The notes under the pieces are model-generated. The model was not told where the DNA came from. It made no database searches and saw nothing but the letters and a program-made list of their open reading frames with translations. Source: Blastomussa wellsi (Eukaryota > Cnidaria > Anthozoa > Scleractinia > Plerogyridae). From it: a stretch of DNA of 64,000 nt. Below, in pieces: positions 54,193 through 64,000 of this stretch. The stretch covers positions 24,280,463 through 24,344,462 of the forward strand of contig OX393568.1 in assembly GCA_947652115.1 (NCBI GenBank), given 5' to 3'. The position numbers and the translations under genes are program-made. Numbering within the stretch: position 1 is the first letter of the stretch; each line of letters starts with the position of its first letter.

Positions 54193-57100
54193 ATGATGCA
54201 ACGTTATTATACTGTAGGCTGCTTGCTCCTGTTAGCTGTCCTCTGGCAAGTTGGTTTTCTTCACGGGCTCTGCTCGGCACTGTGGGATTGTTTTGTGGCC
54301 GTGATGGGCATTTCCTCCGGCGTTATGTTGTACCTTCTTTTGGGAAAACAGCGGAGTCCACCGGTGCCGAAACCATCAAAGAAAATTGAAACCGTGACAC
54401 GTTTTCTTGCCAAGTTAACTCGAAGCCAAACTCACAAACCGTACAAACACAAGACTGTGATCTCCCGGCCTGTTGACAAAACCATTCAAGAGGTGTTTGA
54501 TTTGTTCATCCGCGATTTTTGCCTGTCATGGTTTCGTGATTTGGGAAAAGACGAAGCCGGTTTCGTTGATCTGTTAACTGAAGAGCTTTGGGTTGTTACG
54601 ACCAATGTTGTAGACAGATTGAAATGTATCGATACCGTGAAATTTCTATCAAACGACGTGGTTGAAATTCTCAGCAGACACTTTCAAAAGCTGCGACTCG
54701 CAGATACGCGAAACTTCTCTGATAATGCTCTCACTTTCGTTCTTCACCCGTGCCTCACAAGCAGAGCTGAAGAACTGGAATATCTACGAAAAGCTTCTGA
54801 AGTCTTGCTTTACTGCCTTCTTCCTCCAAAGAATTCTCGTTGTTGCACTATGAGGTATCTTCTGCGTGAGATTTTAGCCTTCTCTGTGTTTCAGCCTTTA
54901 GCTGACATGCTGTGTGATCCAGATTATATTAACCAAACCCTGCTCGTTCATCTGGAGGCGAAGGAAGCTCTTACAGCTCAGCACAAACAAGGCTATGCTT
55001 ATGCAGAAACGTACGAGGACTTCATTAAAATGATCAGCACATCCAACTCAGTGGAAGCTCTGAAGCAAATCAGGTATTGACTGTAAAATAAAATGTAGGT
55101 GGCATACATAGAGGATATTACACGGCGGCGCAAAGATATGAATTTTATTTTCGAGTGGTAAAAACAATATTTTACGAACGAGCGCAGCGAGTGAGTAAAA
55201 TAAAGTTTTTAACACGAGAAAATAAAATTCATATCTTTAAGCCACCGTGTAATTTTCTTTTTATTATATGGACAATAAACATACGCGGTTTACCTCTGAA
55301 TCAGTCTTCAACTGCAAATCACCCCAACAAAGATCTCTCTGTTCTTTACCAGGCCTCATCCCGAAGTAAATACAGTTGTTCAACCATAGAGCGTTAAGCA
55401 GAGCTCTAGGAGAGTCAATTCCTATGACTCCGCAGTTGTAAAACGTTGCGATATCTTCATCTGAGAGCGGATCCGCTGCATTGGGTCGGTTTCCTTTTCC
55501 GATAGATTTTAACTGCTTTTGTTTCTTCTTTAAAATATCTTGTACTTCGTGGAATTCCTTGTCGTTAAGAACTGAGAATCCATAGTTATTTTTTCGAAGA
55601 TAGCGGTCGATACTTTGCAGAAAAGCTCTGATAGACGAGGGCTCATACTCATCGCCGTTTTTTTTTTCGAACAGCAAGCACAAACTTTTTGATGATTGCT
55701 TGTAGTTCCACAGGCGTAATATTCTCTATTTCTCTTTTCTCGTCGAAAGTTTCGAGAAATTCTCTGAAAATCTTTAGATCATAGAGCGTTTTCTTCTTAG
55801 TATTCTCGTTCTCTTGTTGTTTGGAAAATGCATTTACATCGTCATCGCTTACCACAACAAATCTTGCAGCCGCCATTATTTTATTCTGAACAGCAAGCTA
55901 ATATAAGTTCATTCAACAAAAAAGGCGGGAGTTGTGACGTCATTTTGCCGATATGTCACTCGCGAGAGTGACATACGGAAAATACGTCACTCGGGTCCCG
56001 GATGTAGTGGTTTATGGATTCTACGAGTGTTTTAGTTTTCAGTAAAACACTCCTGTCCATATAATAAATGTACATATAGCAGAGGGTCTGTATCCACCCT
56101 CCACCCTGTCCAAATTTACTCCCAAAGAAAACAAAAATAGAAAAAAAGAAAGATCAAAGTGCTGACATGATAACCCCCCTCCCTCCCCCACACCGAAACC
56201 CCTCACTTTTCTTAATTCCCACACATAAGTGGGCAACTTTTCCCCTTACCCCCTCAGAAATATTTGAAAGAAAGAATGCCAATGGAGCTAGTCCGCCTTT
56301 AGCCTGCGTGCAGCCGTCTATTATTCCTAAAGCGGAAAAATGACGTCTGTGAAATGGCGACATTAATCGTGATCTGTTTCTCCAGAATCTGGGGACTGCG
56401 TTCTGATTGGTTGCTTGACAGTAAGCATTGTTAGACATCAACTTTGATTGGCTCTGACCTTGAAATGCTCAACGTAATTTATGCTCGGGGGTTACCATTG
56501 ACATGTAATGAAAACATAATCTAACGTGTCGACTAAACATGTCTACTTGTGTGCTGTGTTTTACACAAATTGTGAACCATAACGACAAAATTCTCGTTCA
56601 AAGTTGAGGGCAATTCAAAGTCCAAGACGAAATCCACTCCTGCAGTTTGAAATTCACGACACATCATCGTACATTTGTATTAAAATCGTGCATTGGAAAG
56701 CTTCGGAATTGACAAGCACTTCAATGTTATCAAGGCAGGATTACATGTAACTGTAAACAAGAAGGCTTCGATGTTCTTAGAGGACAGTGAAGGAAACCAG
56801 CCTCTCCTCAGAAGTGAAATTTCTTGGATGAAACGTTTTTCTTCGCCGAGTCGCCACTTTCATCAACTCCTGGCTGAACCACCCGTTTTACAAAAATTAT
56901 ACCGGTAGCTTTGCTTTTGTACATTTTTGTTTTGTTTCTTGACTTTGCCATATGAACAGACAACAAAATTCATCCTGGCAACCAAGCACGCCCAGTCAAC
57001 AGGGCTGATACGAGGTGACCTGGACATCTTAATCACTTGCACCATCCTTTTCCAGACCTCTCAATGAGTGAGGAGAGAGTAGTACTGTAAAGCATCAGTC

Positions 57101-60100
57101 AAAAGTGTTTTGGAGAGAATATGTTTTGTTCTCTTATTAAATTATGGATCTGGAAAATGATGGTTAAAATTTATTTTTTAGTTTATTGTGATCCTACTAA
57201 CCAGGCTAGGATGGCAAAGCAAGTTGTCATTTTTGATATCTTATTATTTGAAATGGCTTAGGAAAGTGGACAGTTTTTAAACATGGTTTGATTTTCAGCA
57301 CATCACTGGTACCGACGCATGTACCAGCCAGTACTAATTCCCAAACTGTAGATTCTGAATTTTTGATTGAGATGTTGCCAACTTTAACTTTACTACATGT
57401 AGGTATCACATCATCGCAGAAATCATGCAGGCAACTACAATTAATAACTTGAAAGGAATTGACCAGTTTGGACAAGATGACAAGCAAGGTAAAGCAATGA
57501 AGAAGGATGCCCAGCTAAGGGCTCGTGATCTCAAGCGTTATATCAATCAGTGTACTGTCGCCAAATCACAGTGTGAAAGGCGGATCAAAATGCTGGGGGG
57601 TCCTGATTATACTAACTCTGGAGGAGCAGATATTAAACAGACAGGACAAGAGAAAGTAAAGTTGACTCAGAAACTCTCACAACCAAAAGCCAAGGTGTTG
57701 AGTTTTACTGAGGTCATGGACAACAGCTTGGCAAGGAGTTTTTTCATGCTGTTTCTTCAGAATAAAACTGGCAGCAAAAATATGCTCAGGTAACAGTGGA
57801 TATTTAACAGTTATCCTGCAAAATAATTGTGTGCTATATCACCTGATACTTAGGCCATCAAGTCTATAGGCAGAGTGGGCTAAGATCAGATGATATTCTG
57901 CAAGAATGAGCAGGATGAAAATATTATTGTTTTGTTATTCAAGCTACAGTTTCTGTGGTTATGCAGCAGCTCTTTATCTTTTCACTGTAGTTTCTGGATG
58001 GCAGTTGAGAACCTTAAACTGGTAAAACACACTGAACTTCACAAAAGTGCACAGGAAATATATCAGGTGTATGTCGTGCCATCTTCAGACAAGTCCATCA
58101 GGTTGGACACCACTCTTATCAGGGGAATGGAGCAGTATCTACAGGGAACACATGGACTACAAGCTTTCTTTGAGGCACAAAAGAGGGTTTATAAACACCT
58201 GGAGGAGAGGTTTTATCGCAAGTTTGTGCTGAGTGAGGAATACTTCATGTTTGTTTGTCAGTCAGAGGAAGAAATGGATGACTTGCGTGCTCAAAGGAGA
58301 GATGAAGATTATCTGGATTTGAACTGGAATGATAATGTGGATACCACTGAAGAAGATGTAATTATTTAATTATTTTTGCCATTCTGTGATCTCCTAATTT
58401 TTGTGATACTCAAACTAGTTTCTTTAAAATTACAATGGAGCTGTTTCAAGTACTTGAAATAAGGTGTGGTGTACTGTGCTGTGTGTTGTGCTGTATGCTG
58501 TGTGGTGTTTGGTGTGTTGTCTGCTGTGTGCTGTGCTGTGTACTGTGCTGCGTGCTGTGTGCTGTGCTGTGCTGTGCTGTGTGCTTGTGCTTGTGCTGTT
58601 GCTGTGTGCTGTGTGCTGTGTGTTGTGTGCTGTGCTGTGCTGTGTACTGTGCTGCTTGCTGTGCTGTGCTGTGTGCTGTGTTATATGCTGTATGCTGTGT
58701 GCTGTGCTGTGTACTGTGCTGTGCTGTGTGCTGTGCTGTGCTGTGCTGTGCTGTGCTGTGTGCTGTGTTGTGTGCTGTATGCTCTGTGCTATGTGCTGTG
58801 CTGTGCTGTGTGCTGTGCTGTGCGGTGTACTGTGCTGTACTGTGTACTGTGCTGCACTGTGTGCTGTGCTGTGTACTGTGCTGTGTGCTGTGCTGTACTG
58901 TGTGCTGTGCTGTGTACTGTGATTTGCTGTGCTGTGTGCTGTGCTGTGTACTGTGCTGTACTGTGTGCTGTGCTGTGTACTGTGATTTGCTGTGCTGTGT
59001 GCTGTGTGCTGTGCTGTGTACTGTGCCGTGTGCTGTATGTGCTGTGCTGTGCTGTGTGCTGTGCTGTCTGCTGTGTACTGTGCTGCGTGCTGTGCTGTGT
59101 TGTGTGCTGTATGCTCTGTGCTGTGCTGTGTACTGTGCTGTGTGCTGTGCTGTGTGCTGTATGCTGTGTACTGTGCTGCGTGCTGTACTGTGCTGTGCTG
59201 TATGCTCTGTGCTGTATGCTGTGTACTGTGCTGCGTGCTGTGCTGTGCTGTGTGCTGTGTGCTGCTGTGTTGTGTGTTGTATGCTCTGTGCTGTGCTGTA
59301 CTGTGTGCTATGCTGTGTACTGTGCTGTGCTGTACTGTGTGCTGTGCTATGCTGTCGGCTGTGCTGCCTGCTTTGCTGTGCTGTACTGTGTGCTGTGCTG
59401 TGTGCTTGCTGTCAGCTGTGCTGCTGTGCTGTGCTGTTTGCTGTACTGTGTACTGTGCTGTGCTGTGTGCTGTGCTATGCTGTCGGCTGTGCTGCCTTCT
59501 GTGCTGTGCTGTGCTGCTGTCTGTGATGGACTGTGCTGTGCTGCTGTCTGTGATGGACTGTGCTGTGCTGCTATCTGTGATGGACTGTGCTGTGCTGTGC
59601 TATGTGCTGTATGCTCTGTGCTGTGTGCTGTGTACTGTACTGTGTGCTGTGCTATGCTGTTGGCTGTGCTGGCTGCTGTGCTGTGCTGCTGTGCTATGCT
59701 GTGCTGTGCTGTGTGTTGTGCTGTGCTGCTGTGCTATGCTGTGCTGTGCTGCTGTGCTATGCTGTCGGCTGTTCTGTGCTGCTGTGCTGCTGTGCTATGC
59801 TGTGCTGTGCTGTGTGTTGTGCTATGCTGTGCTGTGCTGCTGTCTGTTATGGATTGTGCTGTGCTCTACTAATATACTAATATAAATTTGTTTTAATCTT
59901 CAGGATTTTGATGTTGAAGATATTGAAAGTGATGGGACTCCAAAGCTTGGTGCGTGAAATTTTGCAACTTCAAGAGCATGCATAGCTTTCAATTTTCATA
60001 AAATAATTCATCAAGGTGATAATAATATTTTTGCTGCATTTAGTGCTGGCAATTATTGGTCAGAATATTATGTGTACAGGGTAAGTGTACAATGTACATG

Positions 60101-61174
60101 GGACCCTGCAGGAGGTGGAAAATTATACATAACTTGAAAATATCTTACTGTGCATATCTTACCAAGAATGTGTCAATCCAGTAGATAGGGTATCCATGAA
60201 TACTGACAGGAAAATATACTAAGTTTACTCCATTCAATAAAATACCGTAGCTCGCAAGCCAAGCACTGTGGAAGAGAGAAGTGATGCAATTGTGAACAAG
60301 CTGGAAGTTCTTGATCAAAGACTTGCTTCAAAGGTATTCTCTACCATTGATACCAGTAACTTGACATTAAAATGTTTTTAATGTTAGCTTGCCTGCATCT
60401 CTTCAAAAAAATTTCTTATAAGTTTTAAGTCATAAACTTTATTCCAGACACAGCAACTGGAACTCAAAAAGAGAAGTTATGGAGCCGAAATTGAGGTAAC
60501 AGTTAGACTAAGTATAACTCATACCACATATTGTTGTCATTTAATATTCACTTTTTATGTTGAGCTTCACATTTGATGTACAATGTCTTGTTTTATTACA
60601 TGGCTGTGTCTCATGTGGACTGGAAACTAGTAAATTCACGAATTTGATTAGCTAAAATCGATATTGACCGCAGTCTAGATTTTCCCATCTAGACCGGCAT
60701 CTAGATCAGTTGCGTTTTTGGGTCAGAAAGTTACAAACAAAACAGGAACACATTGTCCCCTTTTTCTCTAAAAATACTAAATGGAAAATTTAAAAAGCTT
60801 GACAAGAATAAAAAGTAAAGATACGACCAAACTTTTGCAAATTTAAGTTCAGCTCATCACCATTCGCAAACAAAACGTTAGCGAGAACGAAGCAGTGTCG
60901 TTAAGCAAATTTAAGTTTCCAGTTGGCCATATACATGCAATAAACATCTTATTAACCGAGTGTAGTCAGTCTGTATGGGAGAATCTTGACCTCGGTCGTG
61001 AGTAAACAGACCTCGCTGCATTCGGTCTGTACTCATGACCGAGGTCAAGATTCTCCCATACAGACCTCCTGCTTGGCTAAGTATCATTTTTAGCATATCT
61101 ATATATTACTGTATGTAAACGTGATTTGTAGTTTTAAAAAACTATCTCCCTTAACCCTTTACTCCCCAAGAGTG

Positions 61175-61221
<47 letters not shown>

Positions 61222-61276
61222 AGGGAGACCCCTTGGGGCTTAAAGGGTTAATCATGTGTTAATAAAGACTATTATT

Positions 61277-61307
<31 letters not shown>

Positions 61308-63421
61308 GTATTAAATTTTCAATTTACAAATTTGACACAAAATTTAAGTATTTGTTATTAAATGTTGATTTTGTTAGGAAATGGAACAGCTGGAGAATGA
61401 AATTGAAAGGTTAAAATTTGAAAGAATGCAGCTGGAGTTCCATGTTGAGAGAACAGGTAATGCAAATTGAACTAAATTGATGTACATGTATTCTTTCACA
61501 TCTAGAGGGGACGTAAGGGGGGTCCGAAAACCGCAAAACCGCACAGAAATACGACAAAAAACCGCAAACCGCATCGGATTTTTTCCCGAATACCGAAACC
61601 GCACGTACATGGCGGCCACAATATGAAAGCTGATGTCAGCAAGACTTGTGATATATTCTGATAACATTGTGCGTTTATATATTGACCCTGTGCAAAAATG
61701 GCTGCCATTGTTGTTTGTAGTCTGGTCAAGTTTGTTAAGATTCCGATTGCGACACTTGGAAGCAAATGGCATAATATACTACTCTGAGAAGTTTCAGTGT
61801 TTTTGGTTAAATTCCTGCAAAATTGTGGCTGATTTAAATTTTGAGAGATTTGTATGGAAAAAGCTACTCTGGCCTGCCTGGCCTCGCTTTCATGTTTTGG
61901 CAATATAAGTGGTCGTATAACTTACCTTCATTTACCTTGTTGTATCGTAAAAACCCATATCTTCTACTTTTTTGTCAATTTCCTGCTCCAACAAAGAAGC
62001 AACACAGGGAGGGGTTTGCCCATTCTCCCAAGCCGAGGGCTTGTTTTAGCATCACCCAGAGAGCGATTTATTATTTTTTATATAATAACAAAATCAATGC
62101 GCGCGCTCTGATTGGTCAATCAGCTATGGTTTATTGTGCCGGTAAACCCATGGAAAATTGCGCGTCTTCTGAGTTATTATATAAAAGCAATAGACCACAC
62201 TTTCTATGGGTTTATAGGGATAATAACACACTTGAGAATGTTTGGGAGATGTTCTCCTGAACATCCCGCGTGGGTTGTTACCCCTATAAACCCATAGAAA
62301 GTGTGGTCTATGGCTTAAGTAGAAAAACTGGTAAAAGTATAATAATTGTGGTTTGTGATTTTGGCAATTTTGTTTGCATGTATCCCCCGAGCATTCTATA
62401 GATTAAATAATAATTAGACCACCCTTGGGTAGCCAATTATATTGCAAGTTTTTCTTACAGTCTTTCGCTGGGTAATGCTAAGAGATGAAGGTACAAATTA
62501 TGTGTTAACCATTCATTTTTACAACTTAAGATCAATGGTGCAAAAATTTGGGGAAGTGGAAAATAGAGATTCCTAGTGTAGAAGTGAGTATTATATTTGT
62601 TATTAATAAAATAATATTGAATTATCTTTAATAAGTTATTATCAAAGGCACCATTAGCCTCTTGTTGAACCAAAATCAGGAAATGTTGGCTACATTTGAA
62701 ATTAAATTGACCAGTCTTAATAGTCTAGCCAGGCAAGTCAAGAGAAGAAGAGAGAAGTCCTGCTCAATCTTGCAGAATATTGCCTGATTTTTGCCCACTC
62801 AGCCTACGGCCTCATCGGCTAAGTATCAGGCGATATTCCATGTGATTTTGCAGGATAATTGTGCTAGCATTTATACAGTACCTCTTTGTATGTTAATGTA
62901 TTTTTAGGAATCTTATTTTTTGTAATTGGTTATCATTTAATATTTGATAACACGACCTGTCTTGCTGTAAGCTTTAAATACTATTAGTCTATCAGGCTCA
63001 AAATTTCACCTGCTATTCCGAATACTGTGCCGGCTACTCCGAATGTTAGTAGGTCAGTTTTGAGCGTGATATTGGAGAAATAAAATGGAAATAGCTGCCT
63101 ACTTTTTAAATGCAACCTGCTACTCAAAAACCTACTGACAACCCTGGTCATGACATTCTTAACAGTACTTAAAATGTGCCATTAGCAGGTTACTTAAATT
63201 TGAAAATTCCTCAAGGATTACATTTTTGTTCACAGTGGAATCCAGATGGTGAAAGGTCAGTTCCTGTTTTTGCTATTGTGGTTCACAGTGCAGCTGACGA
63301 AAACCAACCCCTACCCCCAGGAGGAAAGCCAAGTGAAGGAGATGCGAGTTTTAATTCACAAGGATGGGTGGTAACCAGGAAGTTCCGAGATTTTGAGATG
63401 CTTCATATCAAGTTGAAAGAG
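54193..63421 (+). CDS. SNX25: Sorting nexin 25, 5' nine exons (continues past right edge)
   Basis: Exons 54193-55073, 57403-57789, 57991-58357, 59904-59949, 60251-60333, 60448-60495, 61378-61456, 62531-62583, 63236-63421; all phases agree. The start MMQRYYTVGC precedes two hydrophobic segments (LLLLAVLWQVGFL; FVAVMGISSGVMLYLLLG), a membrane hairpin. Next comes the PXA domain (TIQEVFDLFIRDFCLSWFRD, FVLHPCL, LREILAFSVFQPLADMLCDP), then YHIIAEIMQATTI and a basic helix (LKRYINQCTVAKSQCERRI), an RGS domain (FWMAVENLKL...MEQYLQGTHGLQAFF), coiled coil (EMEQLENEIERLKFERMQLE), DQWCKNLGKW, and the opening of the PX domain (WVVTRKFRDFEMLHIKLKE). This order defines the SNX13/14/19/25 group, and the RYINQ...QCE.RI segment fits SNX25. 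It acts at endosome/ER membranes. The rest of PX and the nexin-C domain lie beyond 64000. Confidence 0.95.
55118..55252. mobile_element. Short fold-back element in SNX25 intron 1
   Basis: TTACACGGCGGCGCAAAGAT at the left and ATCTTTAAGCCACCGTGTAA at the right are near mirrors; AAGATATGAATTTTATTTTC is mirrored by GAAAATAAAATTCATATCTT. It is 135 bp long with no ORF, ends 9 bp before the recombinase-bearing element, and may be its neighbour by chance. Confidence 0.8.
55261..56067 (-). mobile_element. Element with 14-bp inverted ends carrying a tyrosine-recombinase gene
   Basis: Perfect TTATTATATGGACA at 55261-55274 and TGTCCATATAATAA at 56054-56067 bound 807 bp. Between them lie a hairpin (AGTGTTTT...AAAACACT), a second palindrome TGTCACTCGCGAGAGTGACA, and the recombinase frame described next. 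A target-site duplication is not evident. Inverted termini are not typical of Cryptons, so the boundary assignment is an inference. Confidence 0.6.
55264..55876 (-). pseudogene. Crypton-type tyrosine recombinase domain (DUF3504-like), frameshifted and truncated
   Basis: The minus-strand frame from 55876 (MAAARFVVVSDDDVNAFSKQ) contains a core-binding-like helix (TLYDLKIFREFLETF) and breaks at an A10 tract (55658-55667). It resumes in the next frame with SSIRAFLQSIDRYLRKNNYG, ADPLSDEDIATFYN and GMRPGKEQRDLCWGDLQL, which holds the first catalytic Arg of tyrosine recombinases. The arrangement matches the ZMYM2/QRICH1/KIAA1958 family domain derived from Cryptons. One extra A in the homopolymer explains the shift and could be a sequencing error. 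The remaining catalytic residues (R..H..Y) are missing: the frame ends at TDSEVNRV, with a possible donor after TDSE. The gene is thus at best a remnant, or its last exons are elsewhere. Confidence 0.6.
56068..57402. other. SNX25 intron 1, right part
   Basis: No gene or clear repeat. It is AT-rich with C-rich patches (ACCCCCTCAG-type near 56245). Short frames here have no splice support. Confidence 0.4.
57811..57917 (+). repeat. Dispersed repeat in SNX25 intron 2 (inverted mate at 62757-62858)
   Basis: Shares TTATCCTGCAAAAT, ACCTGATACTTAG, GCAGAGTGGGC-like and ATATTCTGCAAGA blocks, in order, with the reverse complement of 62757-62858. It occupies roughly half of a 201-bp intron. Confidence 0.75.
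58460..59870. repeat. 1.4-kb CTGTG/CTGTGTG satellite in SNX25 intron 3
   Basis: A near-continuous array of CTGTG pentamers and CTGTGTG heptamers with sparse substitutions. It has higher-order structure: a block of about 64 bp ending in ACTGTGATTTGCTG is repeated near 58918-58991, and a 27-bp unit containing CTGTCTGTGATGGACTGTGC occurs three times near 59514-59590. The long Cys/Leu/Val/Ala frames in all three plus readings follow from the stop-poor repeat and are not genes. Confidence 0.97.
60971..61063. repeat. Perfect 27-bp inverted repeat
   Basis: CTGTATGGGAGAATCTTGAC...GGTC at 60971-60997 is exactly complementary to 61037-61063. The 39-bp spacer contains a second weaker pair (ACAGACC / GGTCTGT). 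Located in SNX25 intron 6; probably a MITE core. Confidence 0.85.
61271..61312. repeat. (TTA)n microsatellite
   Basis: About ten uninterrupted ATT/TTA triplets followed by two ATTAGT variants, in SNX25 intron 6, 66 bp before exon 7. Confidence 0.9.
62190..62311. repeat. Perfect 30-bp inverted repeat
   Basis: ATAGACCACACTTTCTATGG... at 62190-62219 and its exact complement at 62282-62311 flank a 62-bp spacer. Located in SNX25 intron 7. No coding content; likely a fold-back element. Confidence 0.85.
62757..62858 (-). repeat. Dispersed repeat in SNX25 intron 8 (inverted mate of 57811-57917)
   Basis: The reverse complement carries the same block order as 57811-57917. A pair of opposite-facing copies in one gene could let the pre-mRNA fold across exons 3-8. 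Confidence 0.75.
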
Positions 63422-64000
63422 GTAATAATAACCACAAAACCCAGGACCATTCCTGTTGCCAGAATGGCTTGTTTCTCTTAGCTGGTGGGACCTGGGAACA
63501 AAGAACAAGTGACTGTGGGGACACATGATTTGATTGTCTAGACTATAACATAGGGAATCCAATCAGATCAGCCATTTTAAACTAAAGGCATATAAAAAAC
63601 AGCAAGTTTTGTTGGGCTTCATTTGTTAGATTGTAGTCCCAAAGCCATTTGTTTTTCATGCACAGGTCCTGTCAGCTAAGAAGGACAATTGGCTCAGAGG
63701 ATGAGAATGGCTTATACATGTAGGCCAACCAGAATGAGTGCCAGTAGCCCAGAGATATAATTTTTGCCCATTTAGCTTCAAACACGCATCAATTCTTCAC
63801 AATTCCCACTGAATTTGAACTTGTTCAAATGTTTTTATGCCAAGTCAACAAGAGTTTTACTTGATAGTTACATGTAACTCTCCTTATTTGACCTGTAATT
63901 AAACGTATCATTATTAATAACAATTTGGATTTATTATCTAGTAAGCTCCTCTAATTCATTCCCAGCTCCTTTGTACTATTTTTTGTGATGTTAATTGTGA
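63422..64000. other. SNX25 intron at right edge
   Basis: Intron following the first PX-domain exon; no further exon recognised before the window ends. Confidence 0.5.

Noticed and set aside
57403..57488. Donor-like AAG|gtaaag at 57489 ending SNX25 exon 2 early
   Set aside because: The sequence beyond it (RARDLKRYINQ and following) is conserved SNX25 coding sequence, so the exon runs to 57789.
58435..59885. Long Cys/Leu/Val-rich ORFs (up to 468 codons) on the plus strand
   Set aside because: They are translations of the CTGTG satellite in three overlapping frames, inside an SNX25 intron, with no splice signals or family resemblance.

Overview
The window looks like nuclear genomic DNA of an anthozoan cnidarian, most likely a stony coral. 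The evidence is genes split into many short exons with GT-AG introns of a few hundred bases to about 2 kb, a PAN/EGF/fibrinogen-like secreted protein of a type abundant in corals and anemones, and introns packed with tRNA-derived SINEs, fold-back MITEs, BEL/Pao and LINE relatives. I cannot name the species. No prokaryotic features, rRNA or CRISPR array were seen.

Layout from left to right. (1) 1-4631, minus strand: the 5' end of a grainyhead-like (GRHL) transcription factor; its DNA-binding half lies beyond the left edge. (2) 6304-6673, plus: a possible small two-exon gene of unknown function, followed by a minus-strand candidate first exon at 6974-7186. (3) 7828-24881, plus: a complete EXOC1 (exocyst Sec3) gene in 25 exons, 920 codons, with every splice phase consistent. 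(4) 27053-38281, plus: a complete NUDT6-type Nudix hydrolase in 6 exons. Its fourth intron, which falls inside the Nudix box, carries a full-length 7,597-bp BEL/Pao LTR retrotransposon in the opposite orientation, with identical 537-bp LTRs, a GTTAT target-site duplication and one uninterrupted polyprotein frame. (5) 40643-45518, minus: a 7-exon gene for a 302-aa protein I do not recognise, with a visible internal exon-pair duplication. (6) 47150-50081, minus: a secreted PAN-EGF-fibrinogen-like protein in 4 exons. (7) 50460-51850: decayed Penelope-like and LINE fragments. (8) 52331-53965, minus: an intronless DEAD-box RNA helicase, head to head with (9) SNX25 (54193 to beyond the right edge, plus), which supplies its PXA, RGS, coiled-coil and first part of its PX domain here. 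SNX25 intron 1 holds a small element with inverted ends and a tyrosine-recombinase ORF; intron 3 holds a 1.4-kb CTGTG-type satellite that generates long meaningless ORFs.

The genes do not form a pathway. They are ordinary, independently acting animal genes: epithelial transcription (GRHL), exocytosis (EXOC1), nucleotide hydrolysis (NUDT6), a secreted adhesion or matrix-like protein, RNA remodelling (DEAD-box) and endosomal sorting (SNX25). The least ordinary content is the mobile DNA: the apparently very recent BEL/Pao insertion, the recombinase element bounded by 14-bp inverted repeats, a 36-bp minisatellite shared between two loci 20 kb apart, and several fold-back elements with clear termini. 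I did not find a convincing previously undescribed multi-gene system.
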